From positions 32,240,501 to 32,304,500 of the forward strand of contig CM056574.1 of NCBI GenBank assembly GCA_029721435.1: a stretch of 64,000 bases of DNA. The letters are read 5' to 3'. Below are positions 1 to 10,272 of the stretch, piece by piece. Both the position numbers and the translations under genes were made by a program. The DNA is from Gymnothorax reevesii. Taxonomy: Eukaryota; Chordata; Actinopteri; Anguilliformes; Muraenidae. The notes below the pieces were generated by a model that worked only from the letters and a program-made list of their open reading frames with translations, was not told the DNA's origin and made no database searches. Within the stretch, counting starts at the first letter, position 1; each line of letters opens with the position of its first letter.

Positions 1-334
1 GACCTGAAGGGCTGCAGCAGTGTCTGTAAATTTCATTGGTCTCCTTTCAGTCGGCAGCAATTAACACCTGGAAACCAAGGCGTACTGGCCAATCAATGAC
101 AATAATTCATCACTCATACAGAGACACACCAAATACCCTGAGACACTGAACCAGGACCAGAGTAGCCCAGCTCCAGTCTCCGTACTCAAAATGAATGAGC
201 TCCCTGATTCAGCAGCAGGGCTCTCAATTGCACAAAATATAAATCCATCAGAAAGGAGCAATCTATGAAAAATATTTTAAAAATGGGGCATTAGGACAGT
301 AATGGAAGTATAACAAGAGTTTGTCACTAAAGTG

Positions 335-545
335 ACTATATCCCCCGCCGTTAGGCCACCAAAACCGACTGGTGTCTGCGCATTCCCAGTAGGAAGGTTG
401 GTACCAAAAAGAATTGAAATAGGTTGACTCCTTCTTGAGATATCGCGCTGACAATGTTCGGGTCAGACGGACGAATGGACATGCGTCCGTACGGAGCTGA
501 ATACTATATCCCCCGCTTCGCGCTCAACGCGCGGCGGGGGACAAT
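335..545. repeat. Dispersed repeat with TATCCCCCGC ends
   Basis: Two TATCCCCCGC-type blocks (about 335 and 505) bracket this stretch, which includes a GACGGACG-like segment near 465. A short hairpin of a C5GC arm and a GCG5 arm lies at about 510-540. The same signature recurs near 3427-3498, 43405-43590 and 49920-50140, so it is an interspersed family. No ORF is visible and the family name is unknown to me. Confidence 0.5.
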
Positions 546-814
546 TAGGCTGAATCAATGCCCAACATATTAACTTGGGGGAATGTGAATGTAAAGTAAT
601 CCAGAAGCACACAGGATACTGGCCTACATGTTCCTGCTGTCTGACTGGAACCCCCACCTCATGTCTACACCATTCTGACCCTGGGAGAGCGAGTGCACGC
701 CAGCAGGTTTCCCTCAGCCATTATGGGACCTTGGACGTACTTCAGTCACATTTACTAGTTCCTAAACTTTGCCATTCTAATCGCAAAGGACCTCAAATAG
801 CCATTTTAATTATT

Positions 815-1125
815 TGACCCTGAACCCTTAACCAGGGAAGTCCCGTTGAGATTGAAATCTCTTTTTCAAGGTAGAAAAAGGGAGAGGACAAGTTGCACAG
901 CCAGTTAAGACCAGGGGATGATTAGGTGGCAGGCTAAAAGAGCCAGGTTGGGAATTTAGCCATGACACCAGGGAACCCCTTACTCTTGTTGATGATCGTC
1001 ATAAGATCTTTAATGACCACAGTGGGTCAGGACCTCAGTTTAACGTCTCATCCGAAAGATGGCATCTCCTTCAGCACAGCGTCCCCATCACTGCACTGGG
1101 GCATTGGGGATTATCTTACAAGAGG
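815..1125. repeat. Retroposon-like dispersed repeat
   Basis: The stretch contains segments that I recall as common in fish genomes (around 830 'aaccagggaagtcccgttg' and around 1035 'agtttaacgtctcatccga'). It abruptly replaces the expected continuation of the adjacent Tc1 relic, so it probably inserted into or truncated it. No coding capacity is seen. Confidence 0.4.
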
Positions 1126-2137
1126 GAAGCATTCATGGTGCTTTTTAAAACATGCAAGTGTCCCACATCATATGCACTAATGCACCCCCATACAATCAGA
1201 GATGCTGGCTTTTGAACTGAACGCTAATAACAGGAGGGATGGTCTTTCTTCTCTTTAGCCCGGAAGAGACGACGACCCATCATTTCCAAGAAGAATGCCA
1301 AATTTGGACTTGTCTGACCACAGGACACTTTGCTACAGTTCATTTTAGATGAGCCTTGGCCCACAGAGCACAGCAGCGCCTCTGGATCATGCTCAACAAC
1401 GGCTTCCTTTTTGCATGATAGAGCTTAAGGTGGCATCTGTGGGTGGCACGGCAGACTGTGTTTACAGACAGTGGTTTCTTGAAGTATTCCTGGGCCCATT
1501 TCATAATGTCAATAACACAATCATGCCGGTGAGTGACGCAGTGGCGTCTGAGGGCCCAGAGATCACGGGCATCCAGTAAAGGTCTTCGGCCTTGTCCCTT
1601 ACGCACAGAGATTTTTCCAGTTTCTCTGAATCTTTTGATGATGTTATGCACTGTCGATGATGAGATCTTCAAAGCCTTTGCAATTTGACATTGAGGAACA
1701 TTGTTTTTAAAGTATTCCACATTTTTTTTTACCCAAGCCTTCACAGGTCGGACCGCCTCTGGCCATCTTTACTTCTGAGAGACTCAGCCTCTCTATGACA
1801 TCCCTTTTATAGCCAGTCAGGTTACCCACCTGATGCCAGTTAACTTAATTACTTGCTAAATGTTCTTTCAGCTGATTCTCATACAATACTGATTTCTTTG
1901 TCAGCTCTTTTTTGCCCCTGTCGCAACTTTTTTGAGACCTGTTGCAGCCAGAATATTGAAATAAGTTCATTTTGTAGATATTAAATTTAAATTGTCTCAG
2001 TTTCAACATTAGAAATGTTATCTGCGTTCTATTGTGAATAACATATTGGCTCATGTAATCTGAAAGTCATTGCATTTTGAATTAATTGACAATTTACACT
2101 TCGTCTCAACTATTTCGAAACTGGGGTTGCACAATCT
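1126..2137 (-). mobile_element. Tc1-like transposon relic, 3' truncated
   Basis: The minus strand carries a 134-codon open frame at 1340-1744 that reads as the N-terminal half of a Tc1/mariner transposase. It has paired helix-turn-helix DNA-binding motifs ('QIAKALKISSSTVHNIIKRF') and a GRRP-type linker ('GQGRRPLLDARD'). The terminal inverted repeat remains at about 2105-2137 (GGTTGC end, 'gtctcaactatttcgaa'). The catalytic half is broken by stops and ends near 1126, where another repeat begins. It is the same family as the copy at 47206-50226. It is dead: no full frame exists. Confidence 0.85.
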
Positions 2138-3165
<1,028 letters not shown>

Positions 3166-3426
3166 TCAATGACCAATAGGGAAAGTACACTCCGTGCAAC
3201 CTCACTCCGACAGCCAAGGACATCCGCGAATGTAGGATCGGGCCGAGCCGGTGCAAAAAAGAGCCATCTGGCAATGGCGTATCCCCCCGGCCCCCCACAT
3301 TCATGGATTAACTGCTCAAGAAATTCCTAAATACCAAAAGGCACATCTACATATGACACCTGACCTACATGTAAAATTTCGTGAAGAAATACAGAACGGT
3401 TTTCAAGTTATGCTGCGGACAACCGA

Positions 3427-3498
3427 ATGTTCACAGACAGACAGACGGACGGACAGAGCGATAGCGATATCCCCCGCATTATATGCCGGGGGGGATAA
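3427..3498. repeat. GACGGACG / TATCCCCCGC repeat fragment
   Basis: A GACAGACAGACGGACGGAC run is followed by TATCCCCCGC...GGGGGG, the same pairing as near 465-541, 43405-43590 and 50050-50135. It belongs to the same dispersed family. Confidence 0.5.
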
Positions 3499-3654
3499 AA
3501 AGTACCTGTTGATGTCCTGTTCCTTATCTTTATCATAAGTTCATCATGTGATTCATAGCCAGGTCAAATTTCATACTACCAAGTTTCTGGCCGATATCCT
3601 TAAACACTAATTTTTCCACTTTTCCCTTCAGATGGTTCAAAGACACAATAAGAT

Positions 3655-3670
3655 CCCCCCCCCCCCCCCC
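3655..3670. repeat. Poly-C run (16 C)
   Basis: This is an uninterrupted run of 16 cytosines. It is a mononucleotide microsatellite and its exact length is likely to be unreliable. Confidence 0.9.
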
Positions 3671-3764
3671 ATGTTGTACGACAATGTCTCATACATATTC
3701 TGTATCTGCTGGTTGAAGCGGTTCGCTGAAGCGACATCACACATAATCAAAAATATATTCAAAC

Positions 3765-3990
3765 CCAGGATGCCACGTTTTCCTGGCCACAGTATTACAT
3801 CACACGAAAAATATCATCTTGAGCGTTATTTCATATGTATACATTTCCCAGGAATTCAGCAGGACACATTTGAGATCGTTGGAAACTCTGGTATCTCTAC
3901 AGGAATATAAAATAAACCTAAAGCTCCCAAAGTTTATACAACAGCTGCATTTGACGGACCCACATATGGGTTTTATACGGTTTAAAAAAA
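3765..3990. repeat. Dispersed repeat, family shared with 19105-19420
   Basis: Several blocks match those near 19190-19410 in order: 'cagga..acatttgagat', 'ctctacaggaat', 'cagctgcatttgacggaccc', 'catatgggttt'. The match is diverged but collinear, which indicates an interspersed repeat. No ORF is supported. Confidence 0.5.
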
Positions 3991-4307
3991 AACACCACGG
4001 AGGCCAAGAAAATCGATAACATTTACGACCTAACAAACCAAATGAAACGTATCAATAACTTAAACGGGTTCCTTCAATCGACTGTCAAATTAACGTATTA
4101 ACGGCATCATGTGGACGACATTTGTGAGCTAACGTTAGTGGAGTTTCGATGACAGTCGAGTTAACTCAGTCTTATAGATGGCAAGCTAAAAGGGCAAAAC
4201 CTCTGCTAAAAGGACTCAAATACTCCGCTAATAATGGTAAGAAAATAGGAAAAGAACTCGACACCGCCAGCCCTTTCGGTGTACGAACACCAAAGTTGCA
4301 ATCACTG

Positions 4308-4464
4308 CAGCTGCTTTCACAGCAGACGCGAAACGAATTTCTCGCGCGACAAATTAAAAAGTCAATGCAAAGACGAGAAACTCCTATATTCGCGTCTTTT
4401 TAATGACTTTAAAAGTAATCTGTCGTGCGATAAATTCGTTTCGCGTCCAGAGTGAGAGCGGCTT
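4308..4464. mobile_element. Palindromic MITE-like element
   Basis: A large imperfect inverted repeat is centred near 4388. The left arm (CACAGCAGACGCGAAACGAA, TCGCGCGACAAATTAAAAAG) pairs with the right arm (AATCTGTCGTGCGATAAATT, CGTTTCGCGTCCAGAGTGAG). It would form a long hairpin when single-stranded. CpG content is higher than in the surroundings. It is probably a non-autonomous DNA transposon; the superfamily is unassigned. Confidence 0.6.
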
Positions 4465-5110
4465 AACGGTGATAAATGTTACCGAACAAGCCAGCGAGCT
4501 GGCCAAACGTTTGTCACAGTAAAATAAATCAGGAGTTCTAAAACAAAACTCCGACAGAATGAGCATAGAACTGTTTGTAGCAAATTTTCGGTTCTGGAAC
4601 GGCAAACCAGTGGCCGGTATAGCTACTCTTAAAATAGCCTGACATTTAGTTAGCGTTAGCAGCACGCTGAAAGGGTGCTGTCAGAAAAGTTGCCCGATCG
4701 AGCACCGAGACAAAGATCCAGCTGCAGTATGCAAGCCGCGGAAGACCGGGTTGCTACGCACCTTGAGCCTTCGTATGAAACTTTCGTGTGGTGTGCCCCA
4801 AATGTGATTATCTTGATATTTTAAACTTCATTGACTGGCGCCTTCCAGCAACCAACACACATTTATCCTGGATTTTGCTCAACTCAACGCTCATTGGACA
4901 ACGATACAGCTCCCATAAGGCTGCGCGCCTTTTAAAACTTTATGCGTAGTCACTGAGATCTTACAATGTGCGTCACAAGCTGTAGGCGAAGTCCTCTTCA
5001 AAACCGTAACCCTGAGATACTCATAATGAAAAGGTACCATATGTAAATCCAATGGAGTTCATTCTATTGACAAAGAGATCACAAAAAAAAGGACACAAAA
5101 CCATTATAAG
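4465..5110. other. nup93-mt intergenic spacer
   Basis: No gene is recognised here. The moderately CpG-containing stretch around 4660-4760 could hold the nup93 5' non-coding exon or promoter (minus strand), but I cannot fix a donor or a start site. Confidence 0.3.
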
Positions 5111-5119
5111 TGTAACAAA

Positions 5120-5125
5120 TTTATT
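5120..5125 (-). terminator. Metallothionein poly(A) signal AATAAA
   Basis: AATAAA on the minus strand, about 90 bases beyond the metallothionein stop codon, is followed (minus sense) by a TTGTTACACT stretch. It gives a short 3' UTR as expected for metallothionein mRNAs. Confidence 0.75.
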
Positions 5126-5213
5126 TTTTCAGTGCACACATATCCAATGCTAATTCGCTAACATCATACAAATGCCGTCGCCACGGCAATCAGTCGATGG
5201 ACATCACGTCTTC

Positions 5214-5859
5214 TCACTGACAGCAACTTGTGTCGCAGGTTTTTCCCTTGCAGACGCATCCGGAGGCGCACTTGCTGCAGCCGCTTGGACAGCAAGAACA
5301 GCAGCCTGTAGAATAAAATGGGAAATCTTTTAGACCAAGCCATTTAAAATAAAAAACACCCCACTTTTAGAAAGGATGGATTTCATCATGTCTAGAGCCC
5401 GCAGTTTTAGATGCCACGGCTCAAAATGGGTTTCATTGATCAGCTTGATTTGGTCATTTAGATCCGGAACAGCTGCCACAAATTAAGGATCAGACACATT
5501 GGACAAGCAAAGCAATTTAGCACAGAAAGAAAGAAAACGTTGTGATTACCACGGAAAACAAAATAAGCGAGTAAAATAGCAGTCTGTGCATCATGTAGGG
5601 TTTCTGAAAAAATAAAAATATAGTGACGGCTACTTACTTTTCTTACACGTAGTGCACTTGCAATCCGTGCATTTGCAGCTGTCTCCACAGTTGCAAGTTC
5701 CAGCTGAAATTAAACATTAAAATAAAACATAAAAGTCACTTGATGCTCATGGACAGTTCTCACCAAACGATAAATGACAGTGTGTATTTCCCAACAAATT
5801 CATTCAAGAGGAAAATAAAAAATGTTTAACTCACTCTTGGCGCAGGCACAAGGATCCAT
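5214..5859 (-). CDS. mt2: Metallothionein (3 exons, 60 aa)
   Basis: This is a cysteine-rich cytosolic protein that binds zinc, copper and cadmium in two thiolate clusters and buffers metals and oxidants. The coding exons on the minus strand are 5835-5859, 5638-5703 and 5214-5305. Donors GTGAGT and GTAAGT and acceptors TTCAG and CTACAG all fit, and both splice phases are consistent. The 60-residue product begins [19 protein letters not shown] and ends [12 protein letters not shown]. It contains 20 cysteines in C-X-C, CC and C-X2-C arrangements and no aromatic residue or histidine. The beta domain is residues 1 to about 29 and the alpha domain the rest. Length, Cys count and three-exon structure are those of vertebrate metallothioneins. 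The paralogue label (mt2 versus mta/mtb) is uncertain because fish copies are very similar. A TATA box and metal-response elements lie upstream. Confidence 0.96.
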
Positions 5860-5950
5860 CCTTTCCGTCTTCCCTTCTTTAACTGAGCGAATGTCAACAG
5901 ATAAATCACACGACGATTTAAGTACTGCCCCTTCTACTCCGGAGTGATGT

Positions 5951-6078
5951 TTTTATAGCGTCGCTAGCTCAGACAGACCGAGTGCAAAAACCGACACTCC
6001 CCGTAAACATTGCCTAAAGAGAAAGCAAACGTGCACACGGCCTTCCCGAAATCACGCCGGGAACAACAACAGTGTGCA
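5951..6078 (-). promoter_or_regulatory. Metallothionein core promoter: TATA and 3 MREs
   Basis: A TATAAAA box (minus strand, 5951-5957) lies about 92 bases upstream of the metallothionein ATG, predicting transcription from roughly 5925. Upstream are three metal-response-element cores (TGCRCNC, the MTF-1 site): TGCACTC at 5980-5986 (-), TGCACACGGCC at 6032-6042 (+, matching the extended consensus) and TGCACAC at 6072-6078 (-). This is the standard arrangement for zinc/MTF-1-induced metallothionein genes. MTF-1 binding itself is inferred. Confidence 0.8.
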
Positions 6079-6824
6079 AAAGCATTCTCACAATGAGAAA
6101 TGGGTGGCTATCAGCCGTCAATGAGAGAATAGTTGTTGTTCATGGATTTGCGTAACTGTAGTAAACATGTCAGTCATTATTTCCCACTGCTCCATCCGGA
6201 AAGCTTGAAAGGAAATATTCCATGGGAGAACATTACGTAATAGACTGAAGGGTTTTTAAACCCATGAACACATAAATTGAGTATTGTTGTTGCTGTTTTG
6301 ATCCATCATTAATTGTGATGCTGTCTTTACACCGAAACCCAGAGAACAGAGTTTATAAGCGCCTTTGACGAAGAACATATTACGAAGAACATATCACACA
6401 CCACAACACCGTTGCTGTACGATATGCTAGCTATTCACTGATCCAATTAACTTTTTGATTGGTCGATTTCCCTCCATCCTACAATTTCACTCGGTGCTTT
6501 TTCGCCAATAAACTAAATAAATACAGATGTAACAATAATTTCTCTTGGAATCAAATAACACACGAGCCCTTTATTAACCGTATCTGTGAATAAAATAAAT
6601 ATTTCACCCAGTGTACGTAAGCCAACAGTAACGAATTTTTTTGGACAGATGAAAGGGTTAAAGTAATGAGAAACTCAACACATTTTCACATGATATTCAA
6701 TTAAAACCAAATTCAAACCGTCAGTTTATAGGCATAGGTCTATCTTGCTGGTACTTTCATAAATATGAGTTATCAGCCCTGTGAATGTAATCCTGGCAAA
6801 ATTTGGCTCCAAGCCGTGCCAAAT

Positions 6825-6982
6825 TGCACACGACACTTAGTCCACATCAGCGTGAGTAAACATTCATTGTTGCGCTCCTCCAGACACAAGACGGCGCGCA
6901 GCTCAAACACACGGTTCTGCGCCCGGTACGAGCTGGAGTGCAAAAAAAAAAAAAAAGGTTCAAGTGAAAGAAGTTTGCACCC
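6825..6982. promoter_or_regulatory. Distal MRE cluster 1 (six cores)
   Basis: Six TGCRCNC cores lie within 158 bp: 6825-6831 (+, TGCACAC), 6871-6877 (+, TGCGCTC), 6894-6900 (-, TGCGCGC), 6918-6924 (+, TGCGCCCGG), 6936-6942 (-, TGCACTC) and 6976-6982 (+, TGCACCCGGC). The cluster is 0.9-1.1 kb upstream of the metallothionein start site. Two cores carry the GC-rich extension typical of strong MTF-1 sites. Enhancer function is inferred. Confidence 0.65.
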
Positions 6983-7435
6983 GGCGATAGTGAACGTGCA
7001 GTGTCCGAGATCGGGAGTAATTTTCCGTCACTCTGCCTATGATTGCATGTTCACATGACTGTGCTGCCTCGTGGGTGGTCCTCATCAATACTCATAAAGA
7101 AAAGATAAAGACTATTATTACAACGACTAAAAAGTAATCCCTAAACAAGCTGTTGTCCAATTATTCGTTCGTAAAATCTGTGTTTGCATTGCAATCGCCG
7201 CTGAAACTGTTCTCAACAGAGCATTGGATACAGAGTTCCATCTATAATTGAACGCTTAAATTAATAACCATACAGAATATCTACGCTGGTTAAAAAAAAG
7301 TTATCATCTCCTGAATCTTTCGAAAGATCTCCACTGAAACCGTACGAATATATTGCCATTTTATTTGTCAGGTGTTTTAGAAGCGCATTTACGATAATTG
7401 ATGATGAATTTCTAAAAAAAAAAAGCCCTCGCAGT

Positions 7436-7508
7436 TGCACCCGTTACAGTAGTAGCACTCGTTACAGCCTCTAGCACTGCACTCCTTTCACAGCTCAGCT
7501 CTGCACTC
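7436..7508. promoter_or_regulatory. Distal MRE cluster 2 (three cores)
   Basis: Three plus-oriented TGCRCNC cores lie at 7436-7442 (TGCACCC), 7478-7484 (TGCACTC) and 7502-7508 (TGCACTC), embedded in 'agcactcgttacagc'-like sequence. They are immediately left of the probable bbs2 promoter, about 1.5 kb from metallothionein, so the target gene is ambiguous. Confidence 0.5.
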
Positions 7509-7509
7509 A

Positions 7510-7758
7510 ACACGGGCGGGTTGAAGTGTGGTATCGTAGAAATGTAAAGGTAGTGCGCGGGTCATTTTCAGCCATCAGCACAGTTCTCAAATTTCAATTG
7601 GATCGAACGGGAATCCCCACCTCCTCGGGACCCCACTCCCTCTGTGGGAATGTGACGTCATCGTCGGCAAAGGACCGCTACAGAGCTCCCCGTGCTATTA
7701 ATCTTATCTTAAAACCGAAACCGCGGACGAACGAATTGATTTTAAATCAGGGATCCAG
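7510..7758 (+). promoter_or_regulatory. Probable bbs2 promoter / 5' non-coding exon
   Basis: The first bbs2 coding exon begins at a splice acceptor (TTATTTTCCGCAG, exon from 10144), so an upstream non-coding exon must exist. This stretch is CpG-richer than its surroundings, carries a perfect cAMP-response element TGACGTCA at 7653-7660, and ends in a good donor (CCAG|GTGAGA after 7758). A competing candidate donor is GAGTAAGG-like (GTAAGG at about 8151), right after the X-box. Which one is used cannot be decided without transcripts. Confidence 0.4.
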
Positions 7759-8127
7759 GTGAGATACACATCGAACTTATTTGAAGAATGTAATGCGTAT
7801 ATGCGGTAATCAGGTGAATATGGCTGAGGGAACTCAAGAGCGATTTTGTTAGTCGACAACATCCCTTTGTATCGACTATAATCAACATCAAAGCTAGCTT
7901 GCTATCCTACTCAATTGAGACTCAGGGACCATAGCTAGCTAGATAGCTAATCAAGCTAATATCGAAACACTGGTAACAAGAATCGAATGTCGAAATGCAT
8001 ATGCTGCTAGGATAATTGAGTATTATTAAAATTATTTTCTACTTTTTGTGGAAGGAGTAAAATATTAAAAGCCCGTTGTTCTAACTAAAGCAAACGTCCG
8101 ATAAAAACCTTCGACAAGCTGCTGTGG

Positions 8128-8140
8128 GTTGCTAGGTAAC
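8128..8140 (+). promoter_or_regulatory. RFX X-box motif
   Basis: GTTGCTAGGTAAC matches the RFX/DAF-19 X-box (two imperfect inverted half-sites, GTTGCY and RGTAAC). X-boxes near ciliary genes, including BBS genes, are an established RFX target class. This one lies about 2 kb upstream of the bbs2 ATG and 12 bp before a candidate donor, which suggests that the true start region may be here. Confidence 0.6.
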
Positions 8141-8159
8141 GGAACAACGAGTAAGGGAC

Positions 8160-10143
8160 TGAACCAGGTTGGCTAAGGCTATTTTAAACAGCTAACGTTA
8201 ATGAAAAGCTCTGCAAAGACCCTGAGGATACGAAAAGGCAATAGGTTGCAATGGAGAAGAACCATTGTTTGCAGATCAGCGTAAACCCCAGTCAGCTAAC
8301 CACATAGCTCAGGATCTACTAGATATGCTGTTATAGGACAAAGCATCTGAGCCAACTTAAGTTAGCTAGCTCTTAACTGATATATTCCGCTCCTTGGTTG
8401 CAATTGGCCCATCAATTTTTGGGGGCATGGGCTCTTTGCTGTGCTCCCTAGTACACGTCGAGGTCCTCTATAATTTTTTGAAGATCTGAAACAATTAAGT
8501 GTGACAAATATGCAAAAATGGACTAAATCAGGTGGGGGCAATTCCACCGCATAATGCACTCAGTGCTTGCTGGTGATCATTGATATTGTTGGTCAGACAA
8601 AATACAGATGATGCATGACTAAATCACACGTTAAGGAAATTATCGACCATACCCAAGTTAAGTCACTAGAGCTGAGGAGTGATTACAACCAACATAAACA
8701 ACCACTTAAGACAACACAAAATAGATGAAATATGAGTTTCAAATATAGCATTACTACAAGAGGAAGACGATCATCATGCAGTTTGGGACCGTTATGTGTT
8801 GGAGCAGTGCCACTGCCGGCTTAGGTGCTATCTGAAATGAGACACCTTCAGACCTTGGCAGAAGATCTGGAGAGTCAGAGCTGTGCTTGGAAGAATGGGG
8901 AAGTCATTCCACCACTGGGGAAATAGGGAGAAGCTGCTCGTGTAAAATACAGTGGACTCCTCATTGATTTGCTCTCCAGACTAAAAATGCTCTTAAACGC
9001 AAGGGAATGCCTCTGTGTCTTGAGGTCAGAAATGTTTCTCCCACACAGTGAGGCAAACAGCTTAAAATTAAACTCTCGTATCAGGTACTTGGTAACAGCC
9101 ATTATCCAAAGTCCAGGAATCTTTATCAGGACTGAAAAAGTTGGACCTACACATCCCTAATTTTTATTTAAATGAATAAAAAATGTTTTCGTCTATTCTA
9201 TTAAAACATTAATAAAGAACAATATGTGTTGCTCAGTGGCTCGATAATGATTTTATTTAGTCTTAAAAAAAAAAAATTAATAGGCCTTTTTGTGCATTTT
9301 CAGTCAGGGCTGCCAATCACTCTAGAGTTCGCTAAAGGTGAATATGGTTACATCAGACATATTTTTCATTTGTAGAAATGTCAGTCCCAGCATTTTTCAG
9401 TATTATAAATTTTATGTTCACATTTTATTTGCCATTTGTAGCTATTGGGCTGCATACATGTACACTGGAATTTTTCTGCTCTTCTTACTACTTTAGATCC
9501 CCTTAAGGATTTTTTTCAAATCCCCCTTGCAAGGAACAAATTTTGATTGCATTGTTGGTGCCATTTTAAACCGAGTTCTTTGTGGATATCTCAGACTGCT
9601 AAGCAATGTTTACCCTCAGAAGGTTCTAAAGCATCAATTTCCGAACATTCACCAGAACCCCCAAACTGTAGAATTATTTACATAATTAAATGAAATCTGG
9701 AAAAACAATGCACTGGTCAGTGATTAATTTATTTTTAGACACGATTTAGGTGGCAACCATTTACATTCTATTTTTCTGAGAAGAGTATCAAATTAATCAT
9801 TAAAAATTGTCTTTAGTAATAATAATGTAAGAGAAAGCAAATAAGGATTCTAGCCCTCGGTGAACACATACACGTGAATTGGAGAATTCAGTATTGGAAT
9901 CAATGTATGCTTCAAAACAAGAATTTTGCGCAAAAATATTTTTAAAGAAATATGTGTGCAAAAGCCTTGTCATTACATAGAAGTTTTCAAGGTTGCCTTC
10001 ACAATCTAAATGAAAGAATTTATATTTGTAATAAAAGTCTCAATTAGATCATGACTTGAACCAATGATGTTGACAGTTCGAATGGTTAGCAGATAAATGC
10101 GCACGTGCACAGACTCTGTTAGGATGTTGATTATTTTCCGCAG
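8160..10143. other. Probable bbs2 5' intron
   Basis: This AT-rich sequence shows no supported exon. The span fits an intron between the non-coding first exon and the coding exon at 10144. Confidence 0.4.
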
Positions 10144-10272
10144 GGACAAGCCACCATGCTGGTGCCAATCTTCACCCTCAAGTTAAACCACAAGATTAAC
10201 CCGCGGATGGTGACTGTGGGCAAATTTGACGGTATCCACCCTTGCCTTGCAGCAGCCACACAAGCTGGGAAG
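10144..10272 (+). CDS. bbs2: bbs2 coding exon 1 (ATG at 10156)
   Basis: Residues 1-39, ending LAAATQAGK. Acceptor TTTTCCGCAG, donor GTACTC. Twelve bases of 5' UTR precede the ATG. Phase 0. Confidence 0.95.

Noticed and set aside
1349..1579. ORFs on the opposite strand of the Tc1 transposase
   Set aside because: Antisense shadows of the minus-strand transposase relic.
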